A stretch of DNA of 64,000 nt from Primula veris (Eukaryota > Streptophyta > Magnoliopsida > Ericales > Primulaceae): assembly GCA_963682055.1 (NCBI GenBank), contig OY821741.1, positions 441,501 to 505,500 on the forward strand, given 5' to 3'. Position 1 is the stretch's first letter. Each line of letters begins with the position of its first letter. The translations under genes were made by a program, and so were the position numbers. Shown piece by piece: positions 18,195 to 40,235 of this stretch. The notes beneath the pieces are model-generated. The model did not search any database and was not told where the DNA came from. It saw nothing but the letters and a program-made list of their open reading frames with translations.

Positions 18195-21100
18195 TTAATG
18201 CTCTTATTTGGAATGTAAGAGGAATGGAAGGTAAAGGAGCTACAAGTAGAAGATTGAAGTTTTTATGCAAGATACACAAGCCTGTATTACTTATATGTTT
18301 GGAACCTATGACTTGCAGTAGTAAGCTAGAATTTTATAAGTATAAATTTGGGTTTGATAATGCTGTCTCTCAGGATTATAACAAAATTTGGGTTTTCTAT
18401 AATATTGGTATTAATGTGGAGGTGGCTAATCAAATGGAGCAAGGTTTTAGTTTTGTTATCAAAGAGAGTTCTATTCTGAAGCAAATAAAATTTACAGCTG
18501 TGTATACTAAGTGTACAAGAGAAGAAAGAGTGCCTTTATGGGATTGGTTGCAGCAAGAGAGTACTGAAGAACCTTGGATTATTGGAGGAGGCTTCAACAC
18601 TGTTTCAAAGACAGAGAATAAGATAGGTGGTCTTGACTTAAACTTGGGAGCAGCTAATGATTATATAGACTGTATAAACAATGTGAACATGGAAGAGATG
18701 AAGTTTTCTGGTTCTAGATTTACTTGGTGTAATAAGAGAAGTGATGAAGCTGCTATTTTTGAAAGAATTGATAAAGTTCTTGTTAACCAGAAATGCCTAG
18801 ATATATTTCAGTATATGGCATTAGAACATTTAAACAAATCTTCATCAGATCACAGTCCTTTGTTAATTAGATGCAAAACTGTCTTTGATAATAATCCTAA
18901 AAGGTTTATTTTTCAGAAGTTTTGGACTAAACATCAAGATTATAACAAGGTAATATCTTCAGTTTGGGTGCCCTATTCTAAAGGTGATGCTCTATATTCT
19001 CTAGTTAATAATTTAAAAAGAACTAAGAAGACCTTATCTGTGTGGAACAAAGAAACTTTTGAGAATATATTCCAGAAAGTAATTGATGCTGAAGATGAGG
19101 TTCTCAAACTGGAAAGCATCTTTGTGAATGATCCTGCAATGATCAATAAAATAGGGTTAAATAAAGCTGAAGCTAATTTGAAATACAGAATTAAAATTGA
19201 GGAGGAGTTTTGGGGGCAAAAGGCCAACTTAAAATGGGTCAATGAAGGAGATGCTAATACTAAGTATTTCCATAGTATAGTGAAAAAAAAGAAGAGCTAG
19301 AAGCTATATAAATAATATTAAAAATGTTACAGGGGAGGTTATTACAGAGAAATTAGACATTCAAAATGAAGCTGTTGAGTATTTCAAATGACTTTTGGAT
19401 GCTGCTAAAGGTGTAAAGGGCTCCTATAAGAGCTTGGATATCATTTCTAAGCTTATCATGGATGATGATAATGATATGTTAAATAAATATCCTGATGAAA
19501 CAGAAATCAAAGAAGCAGCGTGGGGTCTCAACATGGATAGTGCTCCAGGTGTGGATGGTTTTACTGGATGTTTTTATACTTCCAATTGGGAACTAATTGG
19601 TAAAGATGTGTGCTCTGCAATTCTATCTTTTTTTGCTGGGCAAGTACTTCCTAAAGGTATTAGTAGCACTGTTATTGCTCTTATTCCTAAAAATCAAGCT
19701 CCTAATAATTTCTCAGAATATAGACCTATTAGTTTATGTACCTTTATCAACAAAGTTATCTCTAAAATTGTGGCTAAAAGATTATCTATAATCTTGCCTA
19801 CTATTATTTCTTCTAACCAAAGTGGCTTTGTTCAGAACAGAGATATAGTAGAGAATATATTATTGGCACAAGAGTTTATTGCTACCCTCAATAAGAAAAA
19901 TAGTGGGAAAAATCTAGCTATTAAGCTGGATATGAAAAAAGCATATGACAAAGTCTCATGGCATTTTCTTATCTGTGTTCTAAGGAAGCTTGGATTTTCT
20001 GAGGTATTTATAGACAGGATATGGAGAATTATATCATGTAATGAGACATCTATTCTGGTGAATGGTGTATCTTCAGGGTATTTTTTCCCTTCTAATGGGC
20101 TGAGACAAGGTGATCCTATTTCAGCAAGTCTTTTCATTATTTGTTCAGAAGTGTTAACAAGAAATTTAAATGCTTTAGTGGAAAAAAAGAGTTGAAAAGC
20201 TTTCAAATATCCTCTACATGGTCCTATCATTACTCATTTAGCTTTTGCAGATGATATCATTATTTTTAGTGCTGCTGATAAAAGGTTCATTATTAATGTT
20301 AAAAAAGTATTAAAAAGCTATAATGAAGATTCTGGGCAAGAAATCAGTTTGGATAAGAGTCTTCTAAAAGTGTTGATAGAGATATTAAGAGAGTGATTAA
20401 AGAAGAGCTGCAAATAGAAGTAAAGAGGACTCATTTTACTTATCTTGGTTGCAAGTTGTATGCTGGTCACAAAAAGTGTGTTCTGTTCCATGAGCTTATC
20501 CTGAAAGTAAGGAAAAAGTTAAGCAATTGGAAAAGTCAGTGGTTAAATATGGGTGGAAGACTTATTTTGATAAAATATGTGTTACAATCTATTTCAGTTT
20601 ATACTTTATCAGCTATGAATCCTCCTATACAGGTTATTAAAAAAATTGATCAAATTCTGGCTAAATTTTTGTGGAGTTCTTCTGACTTAGTTAAAAAACA
20701 TCAGTGGGTTAAATGAAAGAAAGTATGTTCTCCAGTAGAGGAAGGTGGCTTGGGACTTAGAAGTTTCAATGATATTTCAATGGCTTTTGCAGCTAAATTG
20801 TGGTGGAATTTCAGAACTAAAAACAGCTTGTGGTCTAATTTCATGAAAGCTAAGTATTGTAGAAAAATGCATCCTAACTGTGTTACTAATAAGAAAGGTG
20901 ATAATGCTTGGTCAAGAATGTTAAAGATGAGAAATGAAGCTGAAAAACATATTGTTTGGCTAATAGGGGAAGTAAATATTTCTCTTAATCTAGATAATTG
21001 GCTAGGTACAGGTCCATTGATGGATGCTTTTTTGGATGATAATATCAAGGCTGCAGAGGTGATAACAAATGGAGAATGGGATAAAGAGAAAATAATGAAT

Positions 21101-22253
21101 ATTATTCCTCACCATTTGAGACATTTGTTTACTAGTGATATTTGCATTAATAATTTAAGAAGAGACACTCCTATTTGGAATATTAACACAATGGGAAATT
21201 TCAGTTTAATTTCAGCTAAGGAACTAATGAGAAATGAGCACCCAATAAATTGGGCAAGTTGTGTTGGGATAAAATAATACATGTGAAGATTTCATGCTTT
21301 ATCTGGAAATTCTTCAATCAAGCTCTTCCATTGGATCCTGCTATTCAAAAATTGGGAATAATGTTAACTTCTAAGTGTGAATGTTGTGGCTGTGAAGTTG
21401 AAGAATCAGATATAGCCAAAGAAGTATGGAATTTCTTTTCTAAGTTAATGGGTGTTATAATCAGTTCAGAACTGGTAATGGGCAAATTCATAACCTGGTG
21501 GGCTCAGTCAGATATTGTAAAGACTAAATTACAATCGAAACTCTGCAAAATTATTCCTATTTTTATAATTTGGGAAATTTGGAAAGGGAGATGCAGTAGT
21601 AGATATAGTAATACAAAAATAAATGGAGCAAGGATTTGTGAGAGTATCATTAATTTGATTAAAGTTTGTTCCAGCAAGGATAAATGTTTTCCTTCAAACT
21701 TTGATATCAAAATTGAGATTAATGCAATGGTGAAGACCAAAAAGAGGCTGAAAATAGTAAAATGGTTATGTCCACCTAAGGGATATAACAAAATTAATGT
21801 TGATGGAAGTTTTCAAAAATTGACTAATACAAGTGGTGTTGGAGGTACTATGCGAAATAATCAAGGCAATTTTATTTTAGGGTTTTCTACCTCAATTACA
21901 AATAGCTCTGGGCTAGAATCAGAGATGAAGGCTTTATTATTGGGGGTTCAAATTATTGGGGATTCCAACATAATATTTGAATCAGATTGTTTACAAATGG
22001 TAAATATTATTCAAGGGAAGAGTAAGTGTCCATGAAAGTTACTATTTCTAATGGATCAAATTAAGCAGCAATTCAAAAGTCGAGTATTAACAATTAAATA
22101 TACAGAGAGAGAAGGTAATAAAGCTGCGGACTAACTGGAAAAGTTGGGCTGCGATGAAGATCCAAAAATTTCAAACAACATAGAGGATTTTTCAAATTAC
22201 TTCAGAGGTTTAATTATCACTGAAGCTATAGGATTATCTCATTTACGAATCTA
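18191..22253 (+). pseudogene. LINE ORF2: endonuclease, reverse transcriptase, RNase H
   Basis: The protein starts INALIWNVRGMEGKGA, an APE-type endonuclease, with later SDHSPLLI. The RT domain includes FSEYRPISLC, SGFVQNRDIVENILLAQE, KLDMKKAYDKVSW, GLRQGDPISASLF and FADDIIIF. A zinc-finger-like region (about 21150-21450) and a C-terminal RNase H (INVDGSFQK, ESEMKALLLG, ESDCLQMV) follow. Inactivating changes: an A-run frameshift near 19288; stops near 19388, 20193, 20714 (WVKWKK to WVK*KK), 22033 and 22132; frameshifts near 20360 and 21270. Several stops look like TGG to TGA, as expected from deamination of methylated cytosine on the other strand. Confidence 0.92.
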
Positions 22254-22788
22254 AGTTATCTGAGTTTTTGGGATGAGGATGAAGAAGAGAGAGAATTTCT
22301 CTCTTTGGAAGAAATGAAGTTTTGGGAGAAATGAAGGGTTACGGTAGAGTTAGATAAGGGACACGTGTTCATATTTTCAGTTTCTTCATTTTAGTCCTAA
22401 AGTTTCAGTTGGTTTGCTGTTTTCAGCGTTAAATTGTAATAATGACGTTTTTATTTGGTAGTTAATAAAATTGTGGGATATCCCACTGTTTATTTAAAAA
22501 ATATATGTTGTATGACGGTATATCATTCTGAAGCCATATCTCCTTTTTGATATCTGATTTTTTTTCCCGATATTTGTGAACTATAACTATCTCATCTTGT
22601 CATAAACTTATATATACACATCATTATACGTTGCATACGAGTTGCTTGATGGCTAAATCATTTCAGACTTACTTCTCAAATTACTCTTCTATGTGATTGC
22701 TATAAATTTGGTAACCAAATCAAGCTAATTGTTTTGTTTTTTGGGAATTCACCCCATATAAAAGTCTAAAAATGATGTTGCACTATTT

Positions 22789-23430
22789 CTGAAAAGTTAC
22801 TTTTGAATGATTTACAAAAGAATATACATGGTAATTAATGAGGTCTCTTGTATATATTATGTTGTAATTTGGGGGCAAATCTTGTAATGTTTTCAAATTT
22901 TGAAATCTCATTATAACTTTTATCCTGTTTTCAATCAAAACAGACGTCTTTAGCTTTGGCGTATTACTTCTGGAAATCGTATGTGGTCGAAGAAATACCT
23001 ACTTTCGTATTGAAAACAGCGTTGAAGACCTTCTAAGCTACGTAAGTTCATTATAACACATAATCTAATTTGATTTATCATGAACATCTTAATGATTAGA
23101 AAAAAGTTTGATCGTACATAATTAACTTTCAAGGCATGGAAGAATTGGGAAGATGGAACAATAACAAAGCTTTTGGATCCAGCTCTAAGATTGGAAACAA
23201 GCTCTACACGGGAAATCACGAGATGCATTCACATCGGCTTACTTTGCGCTCAAGAAGATGATAAAAAGACCGACTATGGCCTCGGTTTTTAACTTGCTAA
23301 GCAATCTTTCTGAAAAGTTACTTTTAAATGATTTACAAAAGAATATACATGGTAATTAATGAGGTCTCTTGTATATATTATGTTGTAATTTGGGGGCAAA
23401 TCTTGTCATGTTTTCAAATTTTGAAATATT
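22789..23430 (+). repeat. 120-bp direct repeat flanking the kinase fragment
   Basis: TCTGAAAAGTTACTTTT followed by GATTTACAAAAGAATATACA and on to TTTTCAAATTTTGAAAT occurs at 22789-22910 and again at 23309-23430. The second copy joins the kinase fragment exactly where both share TTTCTGAAAAG-type sequence, so the junction may be microhomology-mediated. Confidence 0.85.
22926..23310 (+). pseudogene. duplicated fragment of CRK-A exons 6-7
   Basis: The segment copies CRK-A from inside exon 6 ([20 protein letters not shown]), through intron 6, to mid exon 7 (LLSNLS), at roughly 98% identity over 385 bp. Differences include a two-base deletion in the A run that shifts frame, and a changed acceptor (TTTCAAG for TTTCTAG). 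It is flanked on both sides by a 120-bp direct repeat (22789-22910 and 23309-23430), so it arose by a local duplication rather than as part of a whole gene. Non-functional. Confidence 0.9.
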
Positions 23431-23740
23431 ATTGTCATATTAAAAACTATATAAAGATAGACTATACTTGTTAATATAAACCATGGAAATCATTTTTTGT
23501 AATTTAACTCATACATATAGTACACTACACTCATTCAATTTTAATATTATACTTTTTAACCAAGATATTTATATGTGTGTGCTTAGTTACTTTTAAAATA
23601 GTTGCATTTGAAAAGAATATATGGAATTTTGAAATTTGGAGACAAACGTTAAAATCTGTAGAACTCGTGGACTTAAACAGGTCTTCATCTGTTTATATAA
23701 GTGATGGGAAATGGGATGCTCAAATCTGTAAAGCTGGGTT

Positions 23741-24114
23741 TGTTAGGAAATCAAGTCGAGCAACAATAAAGACAGAGAACTTCAAACCGAGCACACACAC
23801 ATTTTGATAACGAAGTTTATCCAAATTGGCTACGTTTCTGGGCCGCTACACGTGACACTTAATATTATTATAATGAGCATTACAATCGTAATCTAGCTCA
23901 ACACAAGCTATGGTTCTAGCTATGGTTCTCTCGCAATTCGAACTCTCTCACTTATAATATGTAAAAATTACTTTGTGTAGGTGTAAATGTGTAATTAAAA
24001 ATACAAGATATTGAGGCATATAAATAGAACCTTTAGTGGGTCATATTACAATTCCAGACGATATGGAATAATTAGAAAATATGGCAAAAACTTATTTGGC
24101 TCCACAACTCAACA
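23741..24114 (-). repeat. solo LTR (family C, copia) with target duplication GGGTT/GGGCT
   Basis: It runs TGTTAGG...CTCAACA, 374 bp, flanked by GGGTT (23736-23740) and GGGCT (24115-24119). The empty site is preserved in the duplicate at about 33040 (GCTGGGTTATGAC). It is homologous to the LTR at 56683-57024, which is followed by a copia primer-binding site and gag on the minus strand. Confidence 0.88.
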
Positions 24115-24119
24115 GGGCT

Positions 24120-25299
24120 ATGACTATGTATTACGAATGTGAAATAAATTTTCATCTTTGAAACTATTTATCACTTTTACGACTACAAATAGCCAGATAG
24201 ATAACTTCCGATCATCTTATCATAAGGAAATATTGGGATAAACGTTTTTCTAAAATGACATATTTTTATACAAAAATATCAAATTAGCCTATCAAATTAA
24301 CGTTTGTCAAATATCACGTGACATGATTCCGTGATTAACTTAGATGGTGATACCTAAATTGAAAATTTATTATAGTGTGATACACAAATTGAGAAATTTT
24401 AAAGATAAATAACTAAATTGTTAACAGTAATATAGTTTGTTGTATTAAACGTATTTTTTACTAATATGCTTCTAAAGATATAGACCCATAATAAATTGAC
24501 TTTTTGTTATTTGTAAAAGAAAAGTAGTCCACGGAAAGTCGGTTAACATTAGCAATATTACAGATGTATAAAGTACAACTTGTATCAAGTCTCAACCTCA
24601 TAATATAGCTATCAATGTACACTTGTAGTACTATTTCATTTATGAGACCAATGGATATTAGTTGAATGAATGTCTTTTACTTTTTATTAAATGAATGCAA
24701 TTGGTTACACCCTTAATTATACAATTGGAGATACAATTTCGCCACCAAACCTATTCAAAGCATGAGGACAATTTTGCTTTTACTCTTATTTGAAGTTTAA
24801 CTAATACATTGACACTCATTTCTTATACAAATATGAAATACATCATACAAATACCCTTACTTTTTCGAAATTTCATAACTTTTGTTTTGGTTTTACGTAC
24901 CATATAAATTAACAGTACCTAAATGAATGCTATCTACTTGCTAATAAAATGGTAAGCTTGAAAAGCTATATAAAAATAATTCAGTAAAACATTTTGGATA
25001 CTATAAGTTACATAGATATTTCGGGTTTTGGATACTTATATCAACTTGACAGTTTTTTTTTATGCAAACGAGTTTGGAACCAGTCATACGGTGTGATTTT
25101 TCCAATGAAATTCCTCTTTACTTGTGCTACAACTAGATTTTTAATTTGCATACAAATAATTTAGATATTTAGTTTGTCAGTGCTACTTGTAAATTTAGTT
25201 TCTATAAATGTGTTTTCCTCTACGTTGCTTTTTGGTGAAAGTTTTGCTAAAATTGAGTTTGTATGACTTTTCACTTCTACTCCATTTACTTTAGATAAA
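24120..25299. other. CRK-B upstream region
   Basis: This AT-rich intergenic sequence is largely shared with the region upstream of CRK-C (33060-33867 plus 35006-35230). The last 230 bp before the CRK-B ATG differ from CRK-C but resemble the leader of the exon-1 scrap at 32679. A possible TATA box (CTATAAATG) lies at about 25201-25209. No gene was seen. Confidence 0.6.
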
Positions 25300-31166
<5,867 letters not shown>

Positions 31167-31239
31167 TGATTTCCTTTCTGCAACTCGTAGAAGTTATCCT
31201 AGTTTCTTAATGTGTTTGAACTTTATTCTTCCGTACTCA

Positions 31240-32678
31240 TTTTCATCGATTATTCTGTTTCATCAATCAATTATTTGGCATGGGATTAAAATGAATATAT
31301 ATGTCAGTTTTTTTTCTTTAATTTGTATAGTTATTTTAGACTGAAATGCTGGTAAGATAAATGAGTCATATTTCTTATACAAAGTTTTGTCTAATGTCCG
31401 GACAAATTTTAAGTGAATCTTATCGGCTATTCTGTTTTCAATCGATTGTATGAATTGGAAAGAAGGAACTATAATAAATCTTCTGGATACAGCTCTAAGA
31501 CCGGAAACAAGCTCCAAACGTGAAATCACGAGATGTATTCATTCTGATATGGAAAAATATTCATCACTGTCATCAATATTGTTTTGGTTTTACGATTTCA
31601 AGTTACAGTAAATTTGAAGCTAGTTAACCACATTTACGACTAATATAGGTAACTTCCGATCCGTTTGTCAACTTGAAAATGTCTGTTAAGAGCCTTTGTT
31701 CACTCTAATATGTCGCGAGAACACTAAAGCAACAAAATACCGCATCTATTTTGTGTAAAACCTTAACAAAAGTTTTGAGGTTCAAGTCTTATAGATTTTA
31801 TCTTAATAACTACATGTAGCTTGTTCCATGACTAAAGAAGGATTTTAGTTAAGCATTACAATGATTGTGATAATAAAAATGAGTTTGTTATTTGAGGAAA
31901 AAAAAAGATGTAGTCCACGGAAAGTCGTCTAACATTAATTAATTAGTTATTAATATTAATATGATATAGACGAAGGCAATATATACAGTATTCATAAGGA
32001 CCAACTTGTTTCATGTCTGAACCTCATATATATATAGTTATCAATGTAGTACTAATGTTGCATTAGTTGAATGCCTTTACTTTTTATTAAATGAACTATG
32101 CAATTGGGAACCCTAATTATTGGAGAGATACACCAAACTTATTGAAAGCGTGAGGACAAATCATTTCTTATACATCATACCAATACCCTTATTTCCCCCC
32201 AAATTTCCATCAATTTTGTTTTGGTTTTACCATTCAAGTTACAGTACATTAAATGATAAAAAGATGCTACTTACTATAAAATGATGTACTTGAAAAGCTA
32301 TCATAAATAAACATTATTTACTAAAAGATATTGGATACTAAGTTGCATAGATATTTTGTTTTTCAGTTTTGGCTTTGTTTTGCTCACAACAAACTCATTT
32401 CCATTTTGCTAGCTTTAAAATAAAGTTAACAACATATTTGGTGGTGCAGTTTAGAAGTTGCGTTTTGAATATACAGTAGTTTTCTTGTCAATCTCAAACT
32501 GCACAGTTAAACACAAATACTGTAAATATTTAATTAGTTTGTCAGTGCCACTTGTAAATCTAGTTTATATAAATGTGTTTCATCTACCTTGCTTTTTAGT
32601 GATAGTTTTGCTAAAATTTAGTTTGTATGATTTTTCACTTCTACTCCATTTACTTTAGATTATAAGAGCTATGAATAA
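31240..32678. other. CRK-B to CRK-C intergenic region
   Basis: Apart from the exon 7 scrap there is no gene. Parts recur elsewhere in the cluster: 31690-32400 is related to 58645-59430 and to 40320-40900. The last 100 bp (AATTTAGTTTGTATGATTTT) resemble the CRK-B leader. Confidence 0.5.
31450..31545 (+). pseudogene. CRK exon 7 scrap
   Basis: NWKEGTIINLLDTALRPETS followed by SKREITRCIH is readable, matching the CRK-A version of exon 7 (LETSSTREITRCIH) better than CRK-B. It starts just after a sequence similar to exon 6 (TTCTGTTTTCAATC) and ends abruptly. No splice sites or other exons are nearby. Confidence 0.75.
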
Positions 32679-32790
32679 AATGAGTTACATTTTTCGATTT
32701 CTTTTCATAATATTGGCCACGTTTGGTACACCACTCTTCATCATCATCTTGTGTTGGAGATAGAACCGGAGAAACCATTCCACCTAATCA
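32679..32790 (+). pseudogene. truncated CRK exon 1 (signal peptide and start of DUF26)
   Basis: ATG at 32679 begins MSYIFRFLFIILATF, then an extra G shifts frame before the expected VHHSSSSSC..GDRTGETIPPN. Homology to CRK exon 1 stops at about 32790, where the sequence joins the left end of duplication unit 2. It looks like a CRK cut by the unequal crossover or breakage that created the unit boundary. Confidence 0.8.
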
Positions 32791-33867
32791 TTTTTTTTTG
32801 TAATTTAACTCATACATATAGTACACAACATTCAGTCAATTTCAATATTATTTTTAGCCAAGATATTTATATTTGTGTGCTTAGTTACTTTTAAAATAGT
32901 TGCGTTTGAAAAGATTAAACGGAATTTTGAAATTTGGGGACAAACGTTAAAACCTGTAGAAATCCTGGTCTTCATCATGCTAGAAGTCCGCTTTTTATAT
33001 AAGTGATCGGAAATGGGATGCTCAGATCTGTAAAGCTGGGTTATGACTATGAATTACTAATGTGAAATAATTTTCATCTTTGAAACTATTTATCACTTTT
33101 ACGACTACAAATAGCCAGATAGGTAACTTCCGATCATTTTATCAGCCAGAAAATGTCTCTTAAGAGCATTTGCTCACTCTCATATGCCCGAAAACGGTAT
33201 CTATTTTTTTGTAAAACTACGAGTCTATGATAGATGATTAGAGGTTCTAAGTCAGAGTCTAATTTATGCTTTTGAATGGCAAACCATATGTTTGTCACGT
33301 TCGTTTTCATTTTGACTTTTATATACCCATGTGTAGTATTTTTTTTATCTTAAAAATTACTTAATAATTAGGTAAGTTTGTTCCATGACTTGAAGGATAT
33401 ATGGTTGTAAACTTTGTATATGTGGACAAAGGGGATACAGAATATTACCATAACAAAAGAAGGAAATATCAAATATAATATAATATGTTTCTAAAGATGT
33501 AACCCATAATATATTTTCATATCTTTCTATATTTCTAACAATAGTTGATAGTAAAATGAGTTTTTGTTATTTGTAAAAGAAAACCGCCTAATATTAGCAA
33601 TATTACAGATGTATAAAGTCCAACTTGTATCAAGTCTCAACCTCATAATATAGTTATCAATGTACACTTGTAGTACTATTTCATTTATGAGACCAATATA
33701 TATTAGTTGAATGTCTTTTACTTTTTATTAAATGAATACAGGAGATACAGTTTCGCCACCAAACCTATTCAAAGCATGAGTACAATTTTGCCTTTACTCT
33801 TATTTGAAGTTTAACTATACATTGACACTCATTTCTTATACAAATATGAAATACATCATACAAATAC

Positions 33868-35000
33868 TAAAATTACTATCCGCTGTTCTAGTTGCAGTTT
33901 TGCAGTTAGGTTCTAAGTGAGTTTATAACCACAGTTGGAACCCAGTGTATTAATGGACAGAACTGTAAAAAGTTAAATGTACTTGAATTAAATCACACGC
34001 ACATTTAACAACGGAGTTCACCTAACTAGATTACGTCTCCGGGGCACTTATATTTTAAAAAGCTTACAATATAGGATTCAAATCTTAATGAAAAACTCTT
34101 AGACTCCCTCTAGTTTTTTCTGCCTATCTTTATATTGCTCCTACTCTATAACTATCACTTATAAATCAATGGCATCCCACGATTGTTTTCTTTTTGAAGC
34201 TCACGTGTATTCTCTCAAGAATGAGTTCTTTATAATTTAGAACACACACTTTTTACAAGCTAAAGTTACCAAGTATATATGAAAGTAAAAACAATCTTTT
34301 ATCCTTAATATCTTTTGATTGCTTTTAACTTTGTTGATTGGCTTCAATCTTTCCAAGCATTACGTGCTTCTTTAGCGTGGATTGACTCCAATCATCATTG
34401 GTTAATACCTGTTTAGTAACAAGCTTGAAAGTAGGAGTTAGTCTTTTACTTTGAAAGTAAACATATAAAGATAATATCTTTTTATAAACATATGAAACAT
34501 TAAACTCCATATGACAATCAATCTTTTTAAACGTATCTTTACTGAATATATAAGGATCAAAAAGATTGAAACAAGTGATAAGCACAAGCATAAGAATAGA
34601 GATATATATTAAAAGGAAACATAACCTTATAAACTAATCTCTTTATAACTATTAGGAAACATCTTTACTTACCACTTTGATATTCTCAATTTACGCATAT
34701 AAAACCTTTAAGATCATATGAGAATATATCCTGCATATTTTAGAACAAATAATAATCAATAAAGAACAGTTATGCAGATTAATAGAACTAGACAGAATTC
34801 TGCTGAACAGCAGGTTGGAACTGAGGTTGTAACTGAGGTTGTAACATTACTTGAAACTTGTCAGCAAAGGTTGTAACTGAGGTTGCAACATTACTTGAAA
34901 CCTAACAACCCTGACTTAGCTCATAATAAACAGTAAGTATTTATTTAATGAAAACCAATAGACAACAATAAATATTTAGACTAGAAATCTGGTCCTAACA
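33868..35000 (-). repeat. solo LTR (family A) upstream of CRK-C, target duplication AATAC
   Basis: On the minus strand it starts TGTTAGGACC and ends ...GGATAGTAATTTTA. AATAC flanks it at 33863-33867 and 35001-35005. The unfilled site is visible upstream of CRK-B (CATACAAATACCCTTAC near 24855). It is the reverse-complement relative of 1-983. It lies 485 bp before the CRK-C ATG and could affect its promoter; that effect is inference. Confidence 0.88.
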
Positions 35001-35484
35001 AATACCCTTACTTTTTCGAAATTTCATAACTTTTGTTTTGGTTTTAAGTACCATATAAGTTAACAGTAACTAAATGAATGCTACTCACTAATAAAATGGT
35101 AAGCTTGAAAAGCTGTATAAACATAATTCAGTAAAACATTTTGGATACTATAAGTTACATAGATATTTCGGGTTTTGGTTTGGGGCTTGTTTTGGTCACA
35201 ACTTTCAAACTCGTTTCCATTTTGCTAATTTTAACCTAAATATATTAGTTTTCTTGTTAATCTCAAACTGTGATTGCCAGTTGGACACAAATACTGGCAA
35301 ATAATTTCTCGTCATCTACCTTGCTTTCTAGTGATAGTTTGCTGAAATAGGTCCCACTTTAAACACTAATTAATGGTGTGTATCATTTCACTTTTCGTCC
35401 ATTTAGTTTAGATAAGAGCTTTGCAACTGTTTGAACTCTATGAAACTACTGCAAAAATCAAATCTGGATAATTAAGAATTTAAG

Positions 35485-40146
<4,662 letters not shown>

Positions 40147-40235
40147 TGATTTCCTTTCCGCAACTCGTAGAAGTTATCCTAGTTTCTTAATGTGTTTGAA
40201 CTTTATTTTTCCGTACTCATTTTCATCGATTATTA

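Larger units (their letters stand above)
16587..22500 (+). mobile_element. L1-type LINE retrotransposon, full length but decayed
   Basis: The element is bounded by a perfect 17-bp target duplication, ATATATGTTGTATGACG, at 16570-16586 and 22501-22517. A 5' UTR rich in GAGAGA and CCCTAGCCGCCGC precedes ORF1. ORF2 encodes endonuclease, reverse transcriptase, zf-RVT-like and RNase H domains. The 3' UTR ends ...GTGGGATATCCCACTGTTTA and a short A tail. It landed about 110 bp after the CRK-A stop codon. The target duplication is still perfect although both ORFs are broken. Confidence 0.93.

Noticed and set aside
22926..23310. A second functional CRK or an alternative 3' end for CRK-A
   Set aside because: It is frameshifted, incomplete at both ends and bracketed by a local direct repeat.
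34325..34591. Minus-strand 88-codon ORF
   Set aside because: It lies inside the family A LTR and shows no domain or conservation in the copy at 1-983.
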